Positions 25,591 to 35,216 of a stretch of DNA of 64,000 bases are shown here, piece after piece. The position numbers and the translations under genes are program-made. The notes under the pieces were generated by a model. The model did not search any database, was not told the origin of the DNA, and saw only the letters and a program-made list of their open reading frames with translations. The DNA is taken from positions 124,001 through 188,000 of the forward strand of contig CAJXJK010000006.1 of the NCBI GenBank assembly GCA_913054135.1. The letters are read 5' to 3'. Origin of the DNA: an uncultured Flavobacteriales bacterium (GTDB taxonomy: Bacteria; Bacteroidota; Bacteroidia; Flavobacteriales_D; Crocinitomicaceae). Within the stretch, counting starts at the first letter, position 1. Every line of letters begins with the position of its first letter.

Positions 25591-25958
25591 TTGAAATCGC
25601 CATCATCAACTTTGAAGACACAGGTCTGAACCCTTTCTTTTTCAGGCCCAGTAACTGTAAAAGTCCAATTAGCATCAATCTTTGGAGATTTTGTGCAAAC
25701 CGAGTCGTTCTGATTCACTATGTACAATGAATCCCCAAGCCATTTGCAGTCTTCACTCTCTTGCTCAGTATCCAAAACTTTGTAGTCATAAAACAAAATG
25801 GACGTTCCCGGAAGAGACAAAAACGTAGTATCAAAGTCAGGATTGATAAGGGTAATTGTATCTGAAGAAGTGTTTTGAAAGTAACGTTCATGCCTAAGAT
25901 CATGCTGACAAGACACTGCAAGCATTGAAAAAAGCGATATTATCACTAAGGATCTCAA
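25587..25958 (-). CDS. Small lipoprotein, unknown function
   Basis: 123 residues. Lipoprotein signal MRSLVIISLFSMLAVSC (lipobox AVSC, Cys17). The mature part is about 105 residues, beta-rich, with three Cys (DCKW, DSVC, QTCV). No family recognised. It begins 2 nt after the PepD stop, so it is probably the second gene of a pepD operon, and its end overlaps the convergent recQ by 4 nt. Confidence 0.72.
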   Translation of the reverse strand: MRSLVIISLFSMLAVSCQHDLRHERYFQNTSSDTITLINPDFDTTFLSLPGTSILFYDYKVLDTEQESEDCKWLGDSLYIVNQNDSVCTKSPKIDANWTFTVTGPEKERVQTCVFKVDDGDFN

Positions 25959-25960
25959 AC

Positions 25961-27421
25961 TTAATTTTTTGCTGGGGTTTCTTCGATTACCTTAACCAAG
26001 AACTTCCAAAACTTTTGTACTGACTTTATATTAACTTTTTCGTCAGGTGAATGAGGATGACGAATCGTAGGCCCAAAAGAAATCATGTCGCAATCAGGTA
26101 AATGCTCACCTAAAATCCCGCATTCTAAACCGGCGTGACAAGCAGCTACCTTTGGTTCTTCATTAAACATTTCAATGTAGTTTTTCTTTAGAACTTCAAG
26201 AATTCTAGAGTTCGGATTCGGCTCCCATCCTGGATAATCGCCACCTTGCACAACTGAAGCGCCTGCATTTTCATAATGCAATCTTAAAGCATTTGCCACA
26301 TCATTCTTCCCTGATTCTGACATACTTCTTTGAAGAGACTGGGTGATAAACTCACCGTTTTTAATGATAACTTTTGCCAAAGAACTAGATGTTTCAACTA
26401 ATCCGGGTATAGTATCGCTCATTTTCCAGATAGCATTCGGAGTAGCATAAATACAGCTTACAACATTTATCTGATCTGCTTTTGACATCATCTTCATTCC
26501 GCCAACCTTAGACTCTTCAAGAGAAGAAACCATATTTGGTTCAACTATACTATATTCAATTTGAATTAAATTGAAAATTCTTTCAAATTCAGTTTTAACA
26601 ACAGAAATATCAGACGACTTAAAGGCAATTTGCCCAAAACTCTCTCTCGGAATAGCATTTCTTAAACTACCCCCTTCAAGTCCTACTATTCTTACATCAG
26701 ACACTTGCGTTAATGCATAAATCATTCTATTCATTAACAAGTTAGCATTTGCTCTTCCTGAATTAATATCCATTCCAGAATGACCACCTTTTAAACCTTT
26801 TAATTCAATATCATAAATTGCGAAATCGTTCGGCACAGCTTCTTCAGCATAAGACATTGATGTGTTTGTATCAATTCCACCTGCACATCCAACCGAAAAC
26901 TCGTCATCATCTTCAGTATCTAAGTTTAGTAGAATTTTACCTTCAAGCAAACTACCATCTAACTCTTTCGCTCCAGTCATTCCTGTTTCTTCATCTATAG
27001 TAAACAAAGCTTCCAATGCGGGATGACTTACATTTGTTGAAGATAACAGACTCATTGCGGCTGCAACTCCCATTCCATTATCAGCACCTAATGTTGTCCC
27101 CTTAGCTTTCACCCAATCGCCTTCAATAAATGATTGAATTCCTTGAGTTGAAAAATCAAAACTAGTTTCTGCATTTTTTTGGTGCACCATATCAATATGG
27201 CTTTGTAAAATCACAGTCTCCCTGTCCTCCATTCCAGCCGTTGCCGGTTTTTTAATTATTACGTTACCAATCTTATCTTCAGACACTGACAAACCCAATG
27301 AATTTCCAAAATCAATCATGAATTGACGTACTCTCTCCTCTTTCTTTGAAGGCCTTGGAACAGCATTTAAATTTTCAAAATGATTCCAAATAACTTGTGG
27401 TTCTAAATCTCTAACGTTCAT
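25961..27421 (-). CDS. pepD: Aminoacyl-histidine dipeptidase (peptidase M20, PepD)
   Basis: 486 residues, the normal size for PepD. Cytosolic di-zinc dipeptidase with broad specificity including Xaa-His. Metal and catalytic motifs: VILQSHIDMVHQ (His and Asp ligands), TLGADNGMGVAA (bridging Asp), FTIDEETGMTGA (Glu pair) and the late GPTIRHPHSPDEKVN (His ligand). The lid domain has KGLKGGHSGMDI. It probably finishes digestion of peptides produced by the exported dipeptidyl-peptidases in this window (inference). Confidence 0.95.
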   Translation of the reverse strand: MNVRDLEPQVIWNHFENLNAVPRPSKKEERVRQFMIDFGNSLGLSVSEDKIGNVIIKKPATAGMEDRETVILQSHIDMVHQKNAETSFDFSTQGIQSFIEGDWVKAKGTTLGADNGMGVAAAMSLLSSTNVSHPALEALFTIDEETGMTGAKELDGSLLEGKILLNLDTEDDDEFSVGCAGGIDTNTSMSYAEEAVPNDFAIYDIELKGLKGGHSGMDINSGRANANLLMNRMIYALTQVSDVRIVGLEGGSLRNAIPRESFGQIAFKSSDISVVKTEFERIFNLIQIEYSIVEPNMVSSLEESKVGGMKMMSKADQINVVSCIYATPNAIWKMSDTIPGLVETSSSLAKVIIKNGEFITQSLQRSMSESGKNDVANALRLHYENAGASVVQGGDYPGWEPNPNSRILEVLKKNYIEMFNEEPKVAACHAGLECGILGEHLPDCDMISFGPTIRHPHSPDEKVNIKSVQKFWKFLVKVIEETPAKN

Positions 27422-27523
27422 AATTGTTTGGTGTGAATTGAAGCGCGAAAATACGAATATTGTTACGACTGCTTAGGGAATTAGCCCACAAAATTCTTAA
27501 TTTAGTGGAAAATACTCTGAGAT

Positions 27524-28639
27524 ATGAAAACTATTTTATCAATCCTGACAATTGCGTCACTTACTTTCAATTCTTTTGCTCAACAAACGTATGAAACCAT
27601 TGATATCAATGGAGAAACAAGAGAGTACTACAAATATTTACCAACTGGGTATGATGCAAATACTGAAGAGTTACCTTTATTGTTTGTTCTACATGGAATT
27701 GGAGGAACTGCGCTTGCAACAAGTGCATACGGTATGAATCAGTTAGCTGACACCGAAAGATTTATCCCTGTCTACTTACAAGGAGCGAACAATCAATTTG
27801 GTCAATCTTCTTGGAATAACGGAACTGGACTTGAATCTCAAGCCGAAGACTTGGCTTTCATATCTAACTTGTTAGACTCAATTAATAATGACCCAAATGT
27901 TGATATTAATATGTCTAGAGTTTACATGACTGGTATTTCAATGGGATCAATTATGACATACAATGTATGTAGATACATGAGTGATAGAATTGCCGCGGTA
28001 GTTTGTCACATAGGAACAATGTCAACAGAAGACCTTACCAACTTCACTCCTGAATACCCTGTACCTACATTACACAAACACGGAACAAATGATGGAACAG
28101 TTCCTTATGCAGGTACAGCCCTACCATCTTTATCGCTAGTTCAGGAGACAATTAATCAGCTTAAAATTTCAAATGGTTTTCAAGGAGATTCAACTATCAT
28201 TCCATTACCAGACAATGCTTCGGACGGGATCACAATTGACAAAATAGTTTACAATTGTACAACTCCTCTTGAATTATGGAGAATGAATGATGCTGACCAT
28301 ATACTTTTATTTGAACCAGCTAATGACACGAATAGCACTGAAGTAACCTGGGAGTTCTTAAAACAATACACACATCCAAACCCTTCTGCTGCTGCACTTG
28401 AAGAAGACTTAAAAACTCAAGCTAGAATTTACCCTAATCCGGTTAATTCAGACATCAATTTTATTAACCATGGTGATTTCAAATCGTATCAAATAATTGG
28501 GCTTGATGGAAGAACTTTGGTAAAAACTACAATACCAACGAACAAAATTGATATTGAAAGCCTCAAAGCTGGAACATACATATTGTCTCTGACAGATTTA
28601 AACGGTAGAGTTTCAAATCAACAATTCATCAAAGAATAG
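27524..28639 (+). CDS. Secreted esterase/PHB-depolymerase-like hydrolase with T9SS tag
   Basis: 371 residues. Signal peptide to SFAQQ, then an alpha/beta hydrolase of the LpqC/feruloyl-esterase type: LFVLHGIGGTA (oxyanion region), nucleophile Ser139 in TGISMGSIM, Asp in HGTNDGTVPYAG and a late DADHILLF giving the His. The C-terminal 70 residues (ARIYPNPVNSDINFIN...LDGRTLV...LKAGTYILSL...FIKE) are a T9SS type A sorting domain, so it is released to or tethered on the cell surface. The usual GxSxGG is GISMGS. Substrate unknown. Confidence 0.88.
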   Translation: MKTILSILTIASLTFNSFAQQTYETIDINGETREYYKYLPTGYDANTEELPLLFVLHGIGGTALATSAYGMNQLADTERFIPVYLQGANNQFGQSSWNNGTGLESQAEDLAFISNLLDSINNDPNVDINMSRVYMTGISMGSIMTYNVCRYMSDRIAAVVCHIGTMSTEDLTNFTPEYPVPTLHKHGTNDGTVPYAGTALPSLSLVQETINQLKISNGFQGDSTIIPLPDNASDGITIDKIVYNCTTPLELWRMNDADHILLFEPANDTNSTEVTWEFLKQYTHPNPSAAALEEDLKTQARIYPNPVNSDINFINHGDFKSYQIIGLDGRTLVKTTIPTNKIDIESLKAGTYILSLTDLNGRVSNQQFIKE

Positions 28640-28793
28640 TCAAAAGATATTGATTTTTAACCCCTTATCGATTCTATTCTTTTTCTGAGGGAAATTCAGA
28701 CAACCTTTTCTTTTATCATTTCGTTTTTATAAGTGTTAACATTTAGGTAACATTAAGTTTATCTAGGTTTTAAATTGTCGTATCTTGTCATAA

Positions 28794-29954
28794 ATGAATA
28801 AAAAAGCTCTTCTTCTTATTCTTTGCCAACTTATTATGTTGGTTTCTTTCGGGCAGTATTGCACTGCGATTGGACCGAGTTCAGATTTAGATTCTAACGT
28901 TGAGTCGGTTTCTATTGTTGGAGAAAGCGGTACTTCAATTTCTTATACAGGCTGTCCCGCTATCTTAGGATTAGAAGATTTGACGACAACCGAGAATGTT
29001 ACACTCATTGCAGGAAACAGCTATACCATTTATGTTCAATTCGGAACATGCGGCAATAATTTCGCCTCTGCTGGTAATGTTTACATAGACTTCAATACTG
29101 ATGGAGTTTTCGACTTGTCAGAAAATGTTGGAGACTGGGCTGGAACTCCACCTGTGGCTCTGAGCAGTTTTAATTTTACCGTTCCTGCGGGAATTACAGA
29201 TGGCGTAGGAAGAATAAGAGTTCTACAAGATGAAAGTTCTGTAAACCCAGTTAATCCGTGTGCTTCTTTTACCTGGGGCTCAGCTGTTGATTTCGGAGTC
29301 ACATTTACTGGGGGAGTTGACTGTAGTGGTTATATTGGAGATGACAGAAATGACCCAAGAATGATTTCTGCATTACCTTTTCAAGAATCACATAATTCAT
29401 CTTTTTGTTATTCAAACCAAGAACCGGTTTACGGATCACCGGATGTTTTTTATCAAATAGATGTCTCTGACTTTGAGGTAGACTATCTAAAAGTATCTCT
29501 TTGCGGATCAACTTTTGACACTTACTTATCAGTTCAAGACTTGGATACCAATGTACTTTTCATCAATGACGACTTTGACGTTTGTTCTCCGCAGTCCCAA
29601 TTAACAATCCCAACAATTGGGCTCGATACTATTTTTATTATAGTTCAAGGCTGGGGAATTGAGGCGGGTGATTATGACATTAATATTGAAGAAGACATTT
29701 CAGCATCTCTAGGAAACACAAGAGGTACAACCTTAACTCTCTATCCTAATCCTATTGTTGAGTCCTTTAAAATCCTTAACTTAACTACTACTGCAGATTA
29801 TCTCATCTACAATGAATTAGGACAAATCATTGATAACGGAAAAATCAAACCTGATGAGGCGATATCAATTGATGAACTGCCTGCCGGCATATTCTACCTA
29901 AAGCTATCAACTTTAGATGAGATGAAAATTTTTAAGCTAATTGTAACAGAATGA
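28794..29954 (+). CDS. GEVED-domain surface protein with T9SS tag
   Basis: 386 residues. Signal peptide MNKKALLLILCQLIMLVSFGQ. Residues about 15-175 form a GEVED domain, with the acidic loop VYIDFNTDGVFDLSEN typical of it. Residues about 180-305 (CSGYIGDDRNDPR...LCGSTFDTYLSVQD) look like a pre-peptidase C-terminal beta-sandwich. The end (TLYPNPIVESFKIL...YNELGQII...LPAGIFYLKL) is a type A sorting domain. First gene of an operon: its stop overlaps the first kelch ATG by 4 nt. Adhesion or substrate-binding role is inference. Confidence 0.87.
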   Translation: MNKKALLLILCQLIMLVSFGQYCTAIGPSSDLDSNVESVSIVGESGTSISYTGCPAILGLEDLTTTENVTLIAGNSYTIYVQFGTCGNNFASAGNVYIDFNTDGVFDLSENVGDWAGTPPVALSSFNFTVPAGITDGVGRIRVLQDESSVNPVNPCASFTWGSAVDFGVTFTGGVDCSGYIGDDRNDPRMISALPFQESHNSSFCYSNQEPVYGSPDVFYQIDVSDFEVDYLKVSLCGSTFDTYLSVQDLDTNVLFINDDFDVCSPQSQLTIPTIGLDTIFIIVQGWGIEAGDYDINIEEDISASLGNTRGTTLTLYPNPIVESFKILNLTTTADYLIYNELGQIIDNGKIKPDEAISIDELPAGIFYLKLSTLDEMKIFKLIVTE

Positions 29955-31177
29955 AGAGACTTTTAATCATATCGATCATTTTATTTTTGGCTGGACTTGA
30001 GAGCCACGCAACTTCAAACTGGACTCAAAAGGCAAATTTTGGAGGTATCGCTAGACACAGAACAACTTCCTTTTCAATTGGAAATAAAGGATACATGGGC
30101 CTAGGGCATTACAATTCTGGTCCTGGAGGAAATATTCATTTGGCCGATTTTTGGGAATATGATCCAGGATCAAATGCCTGGACCCAAAAAGCTGATTTTG
30201 GAGGCGGACCAAGGTATCATGCTGTAGGAGAATCTTTCGGAAACAAAGCTTATGTCGGCACTGGGCGTTCACCAGGGAGCATTCTTATGACAGACTGGTG
30301 GGAATTTGATCCAATTGCCAATACCTGGACAGCAAAATCGGCTTTTCCTGGTACTGAGCGAAGAGGCGCAGTCTGTTTTAAAATTGACGGATATCTTTTT
30401 GTTGGGACAGGACAAATTCCATCTGGTTTTACCAATGATTTTTTCGCATATGATGTTGAGAATGATCAATGGCTTGGTGGAATCCCCGTATTCCCTGGCT
30501 CCTCAAGAACATCTGCTGCATCTTTCGTAATTAACAATAAAGGTTATGTCGGAACGGGCGGTGTTGGCTGTGGAACAACTGATTTCTATGAATATAAATT
30601 ATCTACCAATCAATGGATACAAAGAGCTGATGTAGGAACATTAATTAGACAAGAAGCAGCTGGATTCTCTGTAAACGGCAAGGGTTATATTGCTGCAGGT
30701 GACAACTGTTCGAGTGGTACAAACTATCAAGACGTTTGGGAATATGACCCTAACCTTGATACCTGGACTCAAATTGATGATTTTGGTGGTGCGGCCAGAA
30801 GATATCTTGACGCCTTTGTGATTGGAAACAGAGCTTTTTGTGGCCTAGGTACTTCAGGGGTTAATTACTCAGATCTATGGGAGTTTGACGCTTTCCTATC
30901 TACTATTCAAAGAGATTTAGAAACAGTAAAAGTTGATTGTTATCCAAACCCAATAGTTGAATCAGCAACTTTTACAATTAGTAACATCCCACAAGGTGGT
31001 AGCGCCAATTTATTCGAATTAAAAATCCTAAATCTTCAGGGACAAGTGCTGTTCGAAGACGCATTTGAAGATACGAAACTTGAGTATAATAGAGAAAATA
31101 TACCAGCAGGACTATATGTCTATCACATTACCTATGAAGGCAATACTGTAAGAAACGGAAAATTAATTTTTGAATAA
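29951..31177 (+). CDS. Kelch-repeat surface protein 1 with T9SS tag
   Basis: 408 residues. Signal peptide, then six kelch-like blades, each opening with W-x-x-[KR]-A-x-F-x-G-x-x-R and carrying a KGY-x-G-x-G turn and a WEYDP-x-x-N-x-W close, giving a predicted six-bladed propeller. The end (VDCYPNPIVESATFTIS...LNLQGQVLF...IPAGLYVYHI) is a type A sorting domain. Translationally coupled to the GEVED gene (ATGA). The first two blades are strongly similar at DNA level to those of the next gene. Confidence 0.9.
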   Translation: MKRLLIISIILFLAGLESHATSNWTQKANFGGIARHRTTSFSIGNKGYMGLGHYNSGPGGNIHLADFWEYDPGSNAWTQKADFGGGPRYHAVGESFGNKAYVGTGRSPGSILMTDWWEFDPIANTWTAKSAFPGTERRGAVCFKIDGYLFVGTGQIPSGFTNDFFAYDVENDQWLGGIPVFPGSSRTSAASFVINNKGYVGTGGVGCGTTDFYEYKLSTNQWIQRADVGTLIRQEAAGFSVNGKGYIAAGDNCSSGTNYQDVWEYDPNLDTWTQIDDFGGAARRYLDAFVIGNRAFCGLGTSGVNYSDLWEFDAFLSTIQRDLETVKVDCYPNPIVESATFTISNIPQGGSANLFELKILNLQGQVLFEDAFEDTKLEYNRENIPAGLYVYHITYEGNTVRNGKLIFE

Positions 31178-31181
31178 GTCA

Positions 31182-32330
31182 ATGAAAATATCACTATTCA
31201 TAAGCTACGTTTTGATTGGCCTTTCAGGTTTTTCACAGGGTTCTTGGACTCAAAAAAGCAGTTTACCTGGAGAAGGGCGACATAGAGGAACAGGATTCTC
31301 AATAGGAAATAAAGGATATTTCGGTTTAGGACATTATAATTCTGGTCCTAACGGAAATGTTGTTAAAGCCGACATCTGGGAGTATGATCCGGGAACTGAT
31401 TCCTGGACGCAAAAAGCAGATTATGGATTCGGAGGCACGTATGGGGCTACGGCATTTACAATCGGACAATATGCATATGTTGGAGCTCATGTTTACGCCG
31501 GAGATCAGTTTTACAAGTTTGATCCTATTGCGAATGTATGGACATTGATAGCCACTGCTCCAATAGGTGGAAGTGAAACATCTTCTTTTGCGATTGACGA
31601 ATATGGATATGTATTGCATTTCAACAATGTCTTAAGATACGACTCTAATGCAGATAGCTGGTTAGATTTAGGCCCTTGCCCTGCTGGAGTTAGTTCTTGG
31701 TCTACTGCCTTTTCCATAGAGGATAAAGGATATGTATTAACACAAGGAATGCTTTACGAATACAAACCCTTTTCTAATAGCTGGGCACTGAGAGCGCCCT
31801 TTCCAGGTGAAGCTCAAGGAGGCAGTGCAAGTTTTTCAATTAACGGAAAAGGATACGTTTTTGGGGGGTATATCCAGTTTTTAAACCCAACAAGCAGGCA
31901 AATATGGGAATTTGATCCTTTAACAAATAGCTGGAGTCAAAATCAAGATTTACCTGGCGCCTCACGAAGATTCTCTGCGGGATTCTCGATTGCAAACAAG
32001 GGATATATTGGAACCGGTACAAATGGTACCAACATGAAAGATCTTTGGGAATTTGACCCTCTACTCTCTTCATTCGAAGAGAACTCATACACTTCATTAG
32101 AAATTTACCCAAATCCAACCACAAACTCAGTGAAGGTGAATATTGATGAGAAGCTTATTGGCTCTGCCATCATAACAATTACAGATTTAGCAGGAAAAAC
32201 TGTGTTACAAAGGGCTGTCACCGAAGTGAATACGCACTTAGATTTATCGCAGTTTAATGCTGGAACGTATTTTTGCCTAATTTCAAACTCAGGTGGAATC
32301 ATCAGCACTGAAAAAATAATTAAACATTAA
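31182..32330 (+). CDS. Kelch-repeat surface protein 2 with T9SS tag
   Basis: 382 residues from the ATG at 31182, 4 nt after the previous stop; a TTG at 31170 would overlap that stop. Signal peptide MKISLFISYVLIGLSGFSQ, six kelch-like blades (WTQKSSLPG, WTQKADYGF, WTLIATAPI, WLDLGPCPA, WALRAPFPG, WSQNQDLPG), then a type A sorting domain starting LEIYPNPTTNS. Ends TAATG with the next gene. No catalytic motif is visible, so it is more likely a binding protein than a galactose oxidase. Confidence 0.9.
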   Translation: MKISLFISYVLIGLSGFSQGSWTQKSSLPGEGRHRGTGFSIGNKGYFGLGHYNSGPNGNVVKADIWEYDPGTDSWTQKADYGFGGTYGATAFTIGQYAYVGAHVYAGDQFYKFDPIANVWTLIATAPIGGSETSSFAIDEYGYVLHFNNVLRYDSNADSWLDLGPCPAGVSSWSTAFSIEDKGYVLTQGMLYEYKPFSNSWALRAPFPGEAQGGSASFSINGKGYVFGGYIQFLNPTSRQIWEFDPLTNSWSQNQDLPGASRRFSAGFSIANKGYIGTGTNGTNMKDLWEFDPLLSSFEENSYTSLEIYPNPTTNSVKVNIDEKLIGSAIITITDLAGKTVLQRAVTEVNTHLDLSQFNAGTYFCLISNSGGIISTEKIIKH

Positions 32331-33562
32331 TGAAGATATTATTTACTCTTTTAATCGCCTTTGGCAGCCTATTAGCTTATTCCCAGCAAAACACTTGGAC
32401 TAAAAAATCTTCTTTTGCAGGATTAAAAAGAGCGCGCGGAATAGCTTTTTCTGTTGGAGAATATGGTTACGCCGGGATGGGTGAAGACACTTCTGAAACT
32501 ACCAACAACGACTTATGGCGATATGACCCTGAGTTTAACGTATGGTCTCAAATGATGTCGCTTCCTGGTTCAACCAGAAGAAATGCTTCTGCTATAACAA
32601 TAGGCGATAAAGGATATGTTGGATTGGGTGCTGACTCATCAATTGCTACAACAGGAACCATCTTAGATGACTGGTGGGAATATGACCCACAATCAAATGC
32701 CTGGACGGCCAAAGCAAATTACCCTGGTGGATTTGATGTTACAAATAATGGTGGTATTCAAGGTGTTTACTTTGCATCTGGATTTGCAATTGACACTAAA
32801 GGATATATATGTTGCGGAAAAATGGGATCTGATTTTTACGGAACAGACCTATGGGAATACGATCCTCAATTAGACAGCTGGACAAGATTAGCAGATTTTC
32901 CTGGAGGTGACAGATATCAACTCTCAGCTTTTGCGGTAGAAGGCAAAGGATATGTTGGTATGGGAATAGATCATGACTTGTATCGCAAAGATTGGTGGCA
33001 ATATGATCCTCAATCAGGTGTATGGACTGAAGTTTCTTCCTTACCTGGAGTTGAAAGAGGATCTTCTTCAACTTTCGTTTTATCCTCAAGAGCCTATGTA
33101 GTTTTTGGTTCTGACGGTGGTTATAAAGATGAGCTTTGGGAATACAATCCGTTCTCAGACTCTTGGAATATCAAAGCAAACTTCCCTGCTGATGGCCGAA
33201 AAAATGCTTTTGCTTTTTCAATTGGAAACAAGGGCTACGCAGGAATGGGTAAAGGTGCATCAGGAAAGAGACAAAGCTTTTATGAATATGCTCCACTCCT
33301 ACCCGTTTCAATAGAGGAATACGAAAATTCCATTTCATTTTTTCCCAATCCAGCAAAAGAAAGCTTTTCAATTTCAATAGAAGGTTTTGAAAATCAATCT
33401 ATGCAAATCTTCGATTTGTCTGGTAGATTAATTTCCTCTCAAACAAATTTGAATAGTTTTACCAATATTAGTTCTGAACTAATGAATTCAGGTACATACA
33501 TCATCCAAATTTCGGATCAAGAAAATTTGAACAGTATTTCTAAAAAGCTTACCATTCTATGA
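32330..33562 (+). CDS. Kelch-repeat surface protein 3 with T9SS tag
   Basis: 410 residues. Signal peptide to AYSQQ, six blades (WTKKSSFAG, WSQMMSLPG, WTAKANYPG, WTRLADFPG, WTEVSSLPG, WNIKANFPA) and a type A sorting domain (ISFFPNPAKESFSIS...FDLSGRLI...LMNSGTYIIQI). Its ATG shares a base with the previous stop (TAATG) and its stop overlaps the next ATG (ATGA), so all kelch genes appear translationally coupled. Confidence 0.9.
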   Translation: MKILFTLLIAFGSLLAYSQQNTWTKKSSFAGLKRARGIAFSVGEYGYAGMGEDTSETTNNDLWRYDPEFNVWSQMMSLPGSTRRNASAITIGDKGYVGLGADSSIATTGTILDDWWEYDPQSNAWTAKANYPGGFDVTNNGGIQGVYFASGFAIDTKGYICCGKMGSDFYGTDLWEYDPQLDSWTRLADFPGGDRYQLSAFAVEGKGYVGMGIDHDLYRKDWWQYDPQSGVWTEVSSLPGVERGSSSTFVLSSRAYVVFGSDGGYKDELWEYNPFSDSWNIKANFPADGRKNAFAFSIGNKGYAGMGKGASGKRQSFYEYAPLLPVSIEEYENSISFFPNPAKESFSISIEGFENQSMQIFDLSGRLISSQTNLNSFTNISSELMNSGTYIIQISDQENLNSISKKLTIL

Positions 33563-34761
33563 GATTGACTTTTACCTTTATATTATCATTGGTCGCATCT
33601 ATCTCCATTTCTCAGGACACTTGGATTCAAAGAGACACGATTAACGGAGCTGCAAGAGCCAATGCCGCTACATTCGTACTTGAAGATGACGGTTATATAA
33701 TTACCGGATATGATGGCTTTGGAAGAAAGAAAAGTTCTGTATCTTATGATATTGATCAAGATGATTGGGATTCTGAATTATCACTAGGTGGTTTATCTGG
33801 AGATGGCTTAAATAGATCATCAGCCGTTGGATTCAGCTCGGGATTATACGGATACATCTCTTTAGGAGAAGGCTCAGGGTTCATGTTTAAAGATCTCTGG
33901 CAATACGATAGATACAATGAAGTTTGGACTCAAATGGCTGATTTTGGTGGAGAATCGCGAACACAGGCCGTAGTTTTTGAAATTGATGATACTGCTTATG
34001 TGGGATTAGGTAAAGGTGCTGACCTGTCAACTTTTTATGAAGATTTTTGGAAATATGATCCGGGTTTAAATGCTTGGACTGAGATAGCTTCTTTTCCTGG
34101 AACTGCAAGAATTGATGCAGTCGCTACTGACATGATCGGAAAAGGCTATGTTGGATTAGGCTATGATGGTTCAAGCTATCCAACTGACTTCTATCAATAC
34201 TATCCAACCACTGATAGTTGGACATCAATTGCAAGCTTTCCTGGTGCGGCAAGAATAAATGCTGTAAGTTTTTCTGTTTTCCCGCATCTTTATGTAGCCA
34301 CGGGAGATGATGGCTTTAATTATCTGAACGACACCTGGGAGTATAATTATTTCGGGGATGTATGGACGCAAAGAGCCAACTTTGCCGGTGAAGGAAGGTC
34401 AGGAGCTTCAGCTTTCGTTATTGAGAGCAGACCATTCGTTGGAGGCGGATTCAGTTCAGGAGTTTACTACGAAGATTTTTATGAATACACTGTACTTCTC
34501 GGAGATGATGAATCTCATTTTGAGAATTTCAAGGTGTACCCTAACCCCTCAGCAGATAAAGTTTACATTCAAACCAATCATCTATCCGAAAACATTTCAA
34601 TCAAATTATTTTCTCTAAATGGACAAGAAGTTCCGATTTCATCTAGTTTTGTATCAAATAAGATTGAAATTGACCTAAGCAACTATGAACCCGGAACATA
34701 CTTTATTGCAATCTATAATGAGAATGAATTACAAGAATTCAAGCAGATTGCCCATACTTAA
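33559..34761 (+). CDS. Kelch-repeat surface protein 4 with T9SS tag
   Basis: 400 residues. Short signal peptide (MRLTFTFILSLVASISIS), six blades (WIQRDTING, WDSELSLGG, WTQMADFGG, WTEIASFPG, WTSIASFPG, WTQRANFAG) and a type A sorting domain (FKVYPNPSADKVYIQ...FSLNGQEV...YEPGTYFIAI). First two blades diverge most from the kelch consensus. Its 3' end overlaps the 5' end of the lipoprotein gene that follows. Confidence 0.9.
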   Translation: MRLTFTFILSLVASISISQDTWIQRDTINGAARANAATFVLEDDGYIITGYDGFGRKKSSVSYDIDQDDWDSELSLGGLSGDGLNRSSAVGFSSGLYGYISLGEGSGFMFKDLWQYDRYNEVWTQMADFGGESRTQAVVFEIDDTAYVGLGKGADLSTFYEDFWKYDPGLNAWTEIASFPGTARIDAVATDMIGKGYVGLGYDGSSYPTDFYQYYPTTDSWTSIASFPGAARINAVSFSVFPHLYVATGDDGFNYLNDTWEYNYFGDVWTQRANFAGEGRSGASAFVIESRPFVGGGFSSGVYYEDFYEYTVLLGDDESHFENFKVYPNPSADKVYIQTNHLSENISIKLFSLNGQEVPISSSFVSNKIEIDLSNYEPGTYFIAIYNENELQEFKQIAHT

Positions 34762-35164
34762 GACTTTCATATTTGCTGCAATATCCTTGGCGTTAATCAC
34801 TTGTGAATCAGAACCAGAGGATAAACCAGATAACTCTATCGTATCAAACCCTAATCCTGATAATGAGGTTGATCAAAATGCCAACAATTTCGTAGACTCA
34901 GTTGATTCGGAAGTCATTCTTGTTTCCCAATATTCATTTCAAACAATATTTAACGAACAACAAGGTTGGGGCTATCAATTACTAGATAATGGTAAAGTAT
35001 TCATAAATCAACCTCACATCCCTGCGGTTCAAGGTAACAAAGGATTTAGCTCAGAAGAGAAAGCGATTATTTGTGCAGAATTCGCATTAATGAAAGTTGA
35101 TGAAGGTATGATACCTCCTACTCTCACTAAAATTGAATTAGATAGCTTAGGCGTTCTTGATTAA
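34724..35164 (+). CDS. DUF4907-like lipoprotein
   Basis: About 146 residues from the ATG at 34724 (38-nt overlap with kelch 4); a TTG at 34748 (14-nt overlap) would also give a good signal peptide, so the start is uncertain. Lipobox LITC. The C-terminal 80 residues (GWGYQLLDNGKVFINQPHIP...KGFSSEEKAIICAEFALMKV) resemble the Bacteroidota DUF4907 family, which I recall occurring next to kelch proteins. Last gene of the 28794-35164 operon; likely a periplasmic-face or surface lipoprotein partner (inference). Confidence 0.75.
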   Translation: MNYKNSSRLPILKTFIFAAISLALITCESEPEDKPDNSIVSNPNPDNEVDQNANNFVDSVDSEVILVSQYSFQTIFNEQQGWGYQLLDNGKVFINQPHIPAVQGNKGFSSEEKAIICAEFALMKVDEGMIPPTLTKIELDSLGVLD

Positions 35165-35189
35165 GAATCATTCTTACTATTATTATAAA

Positions 35190-35197
35190 TATCTTTG
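35190..35197 (+). promoter_or_regulatory. -7 element for trkA-trkH
   Basis: TATCTTTG, exact match to TAnnTTTG, 19 nt before the trkA ATG at 35217. No clear TTG at the -33 position. Confidence 0.4.
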
Positions 35198-35216
35198 TAA
35201 AAGAATTAAGATTTAA

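Noticed and set aside
28758-28788. Promoter TTT-N20-TATCTTGT before the GEVED gene
   Set aside because: The -7 is off consensus and would place the transcription start on the ATG; evidence too weak.
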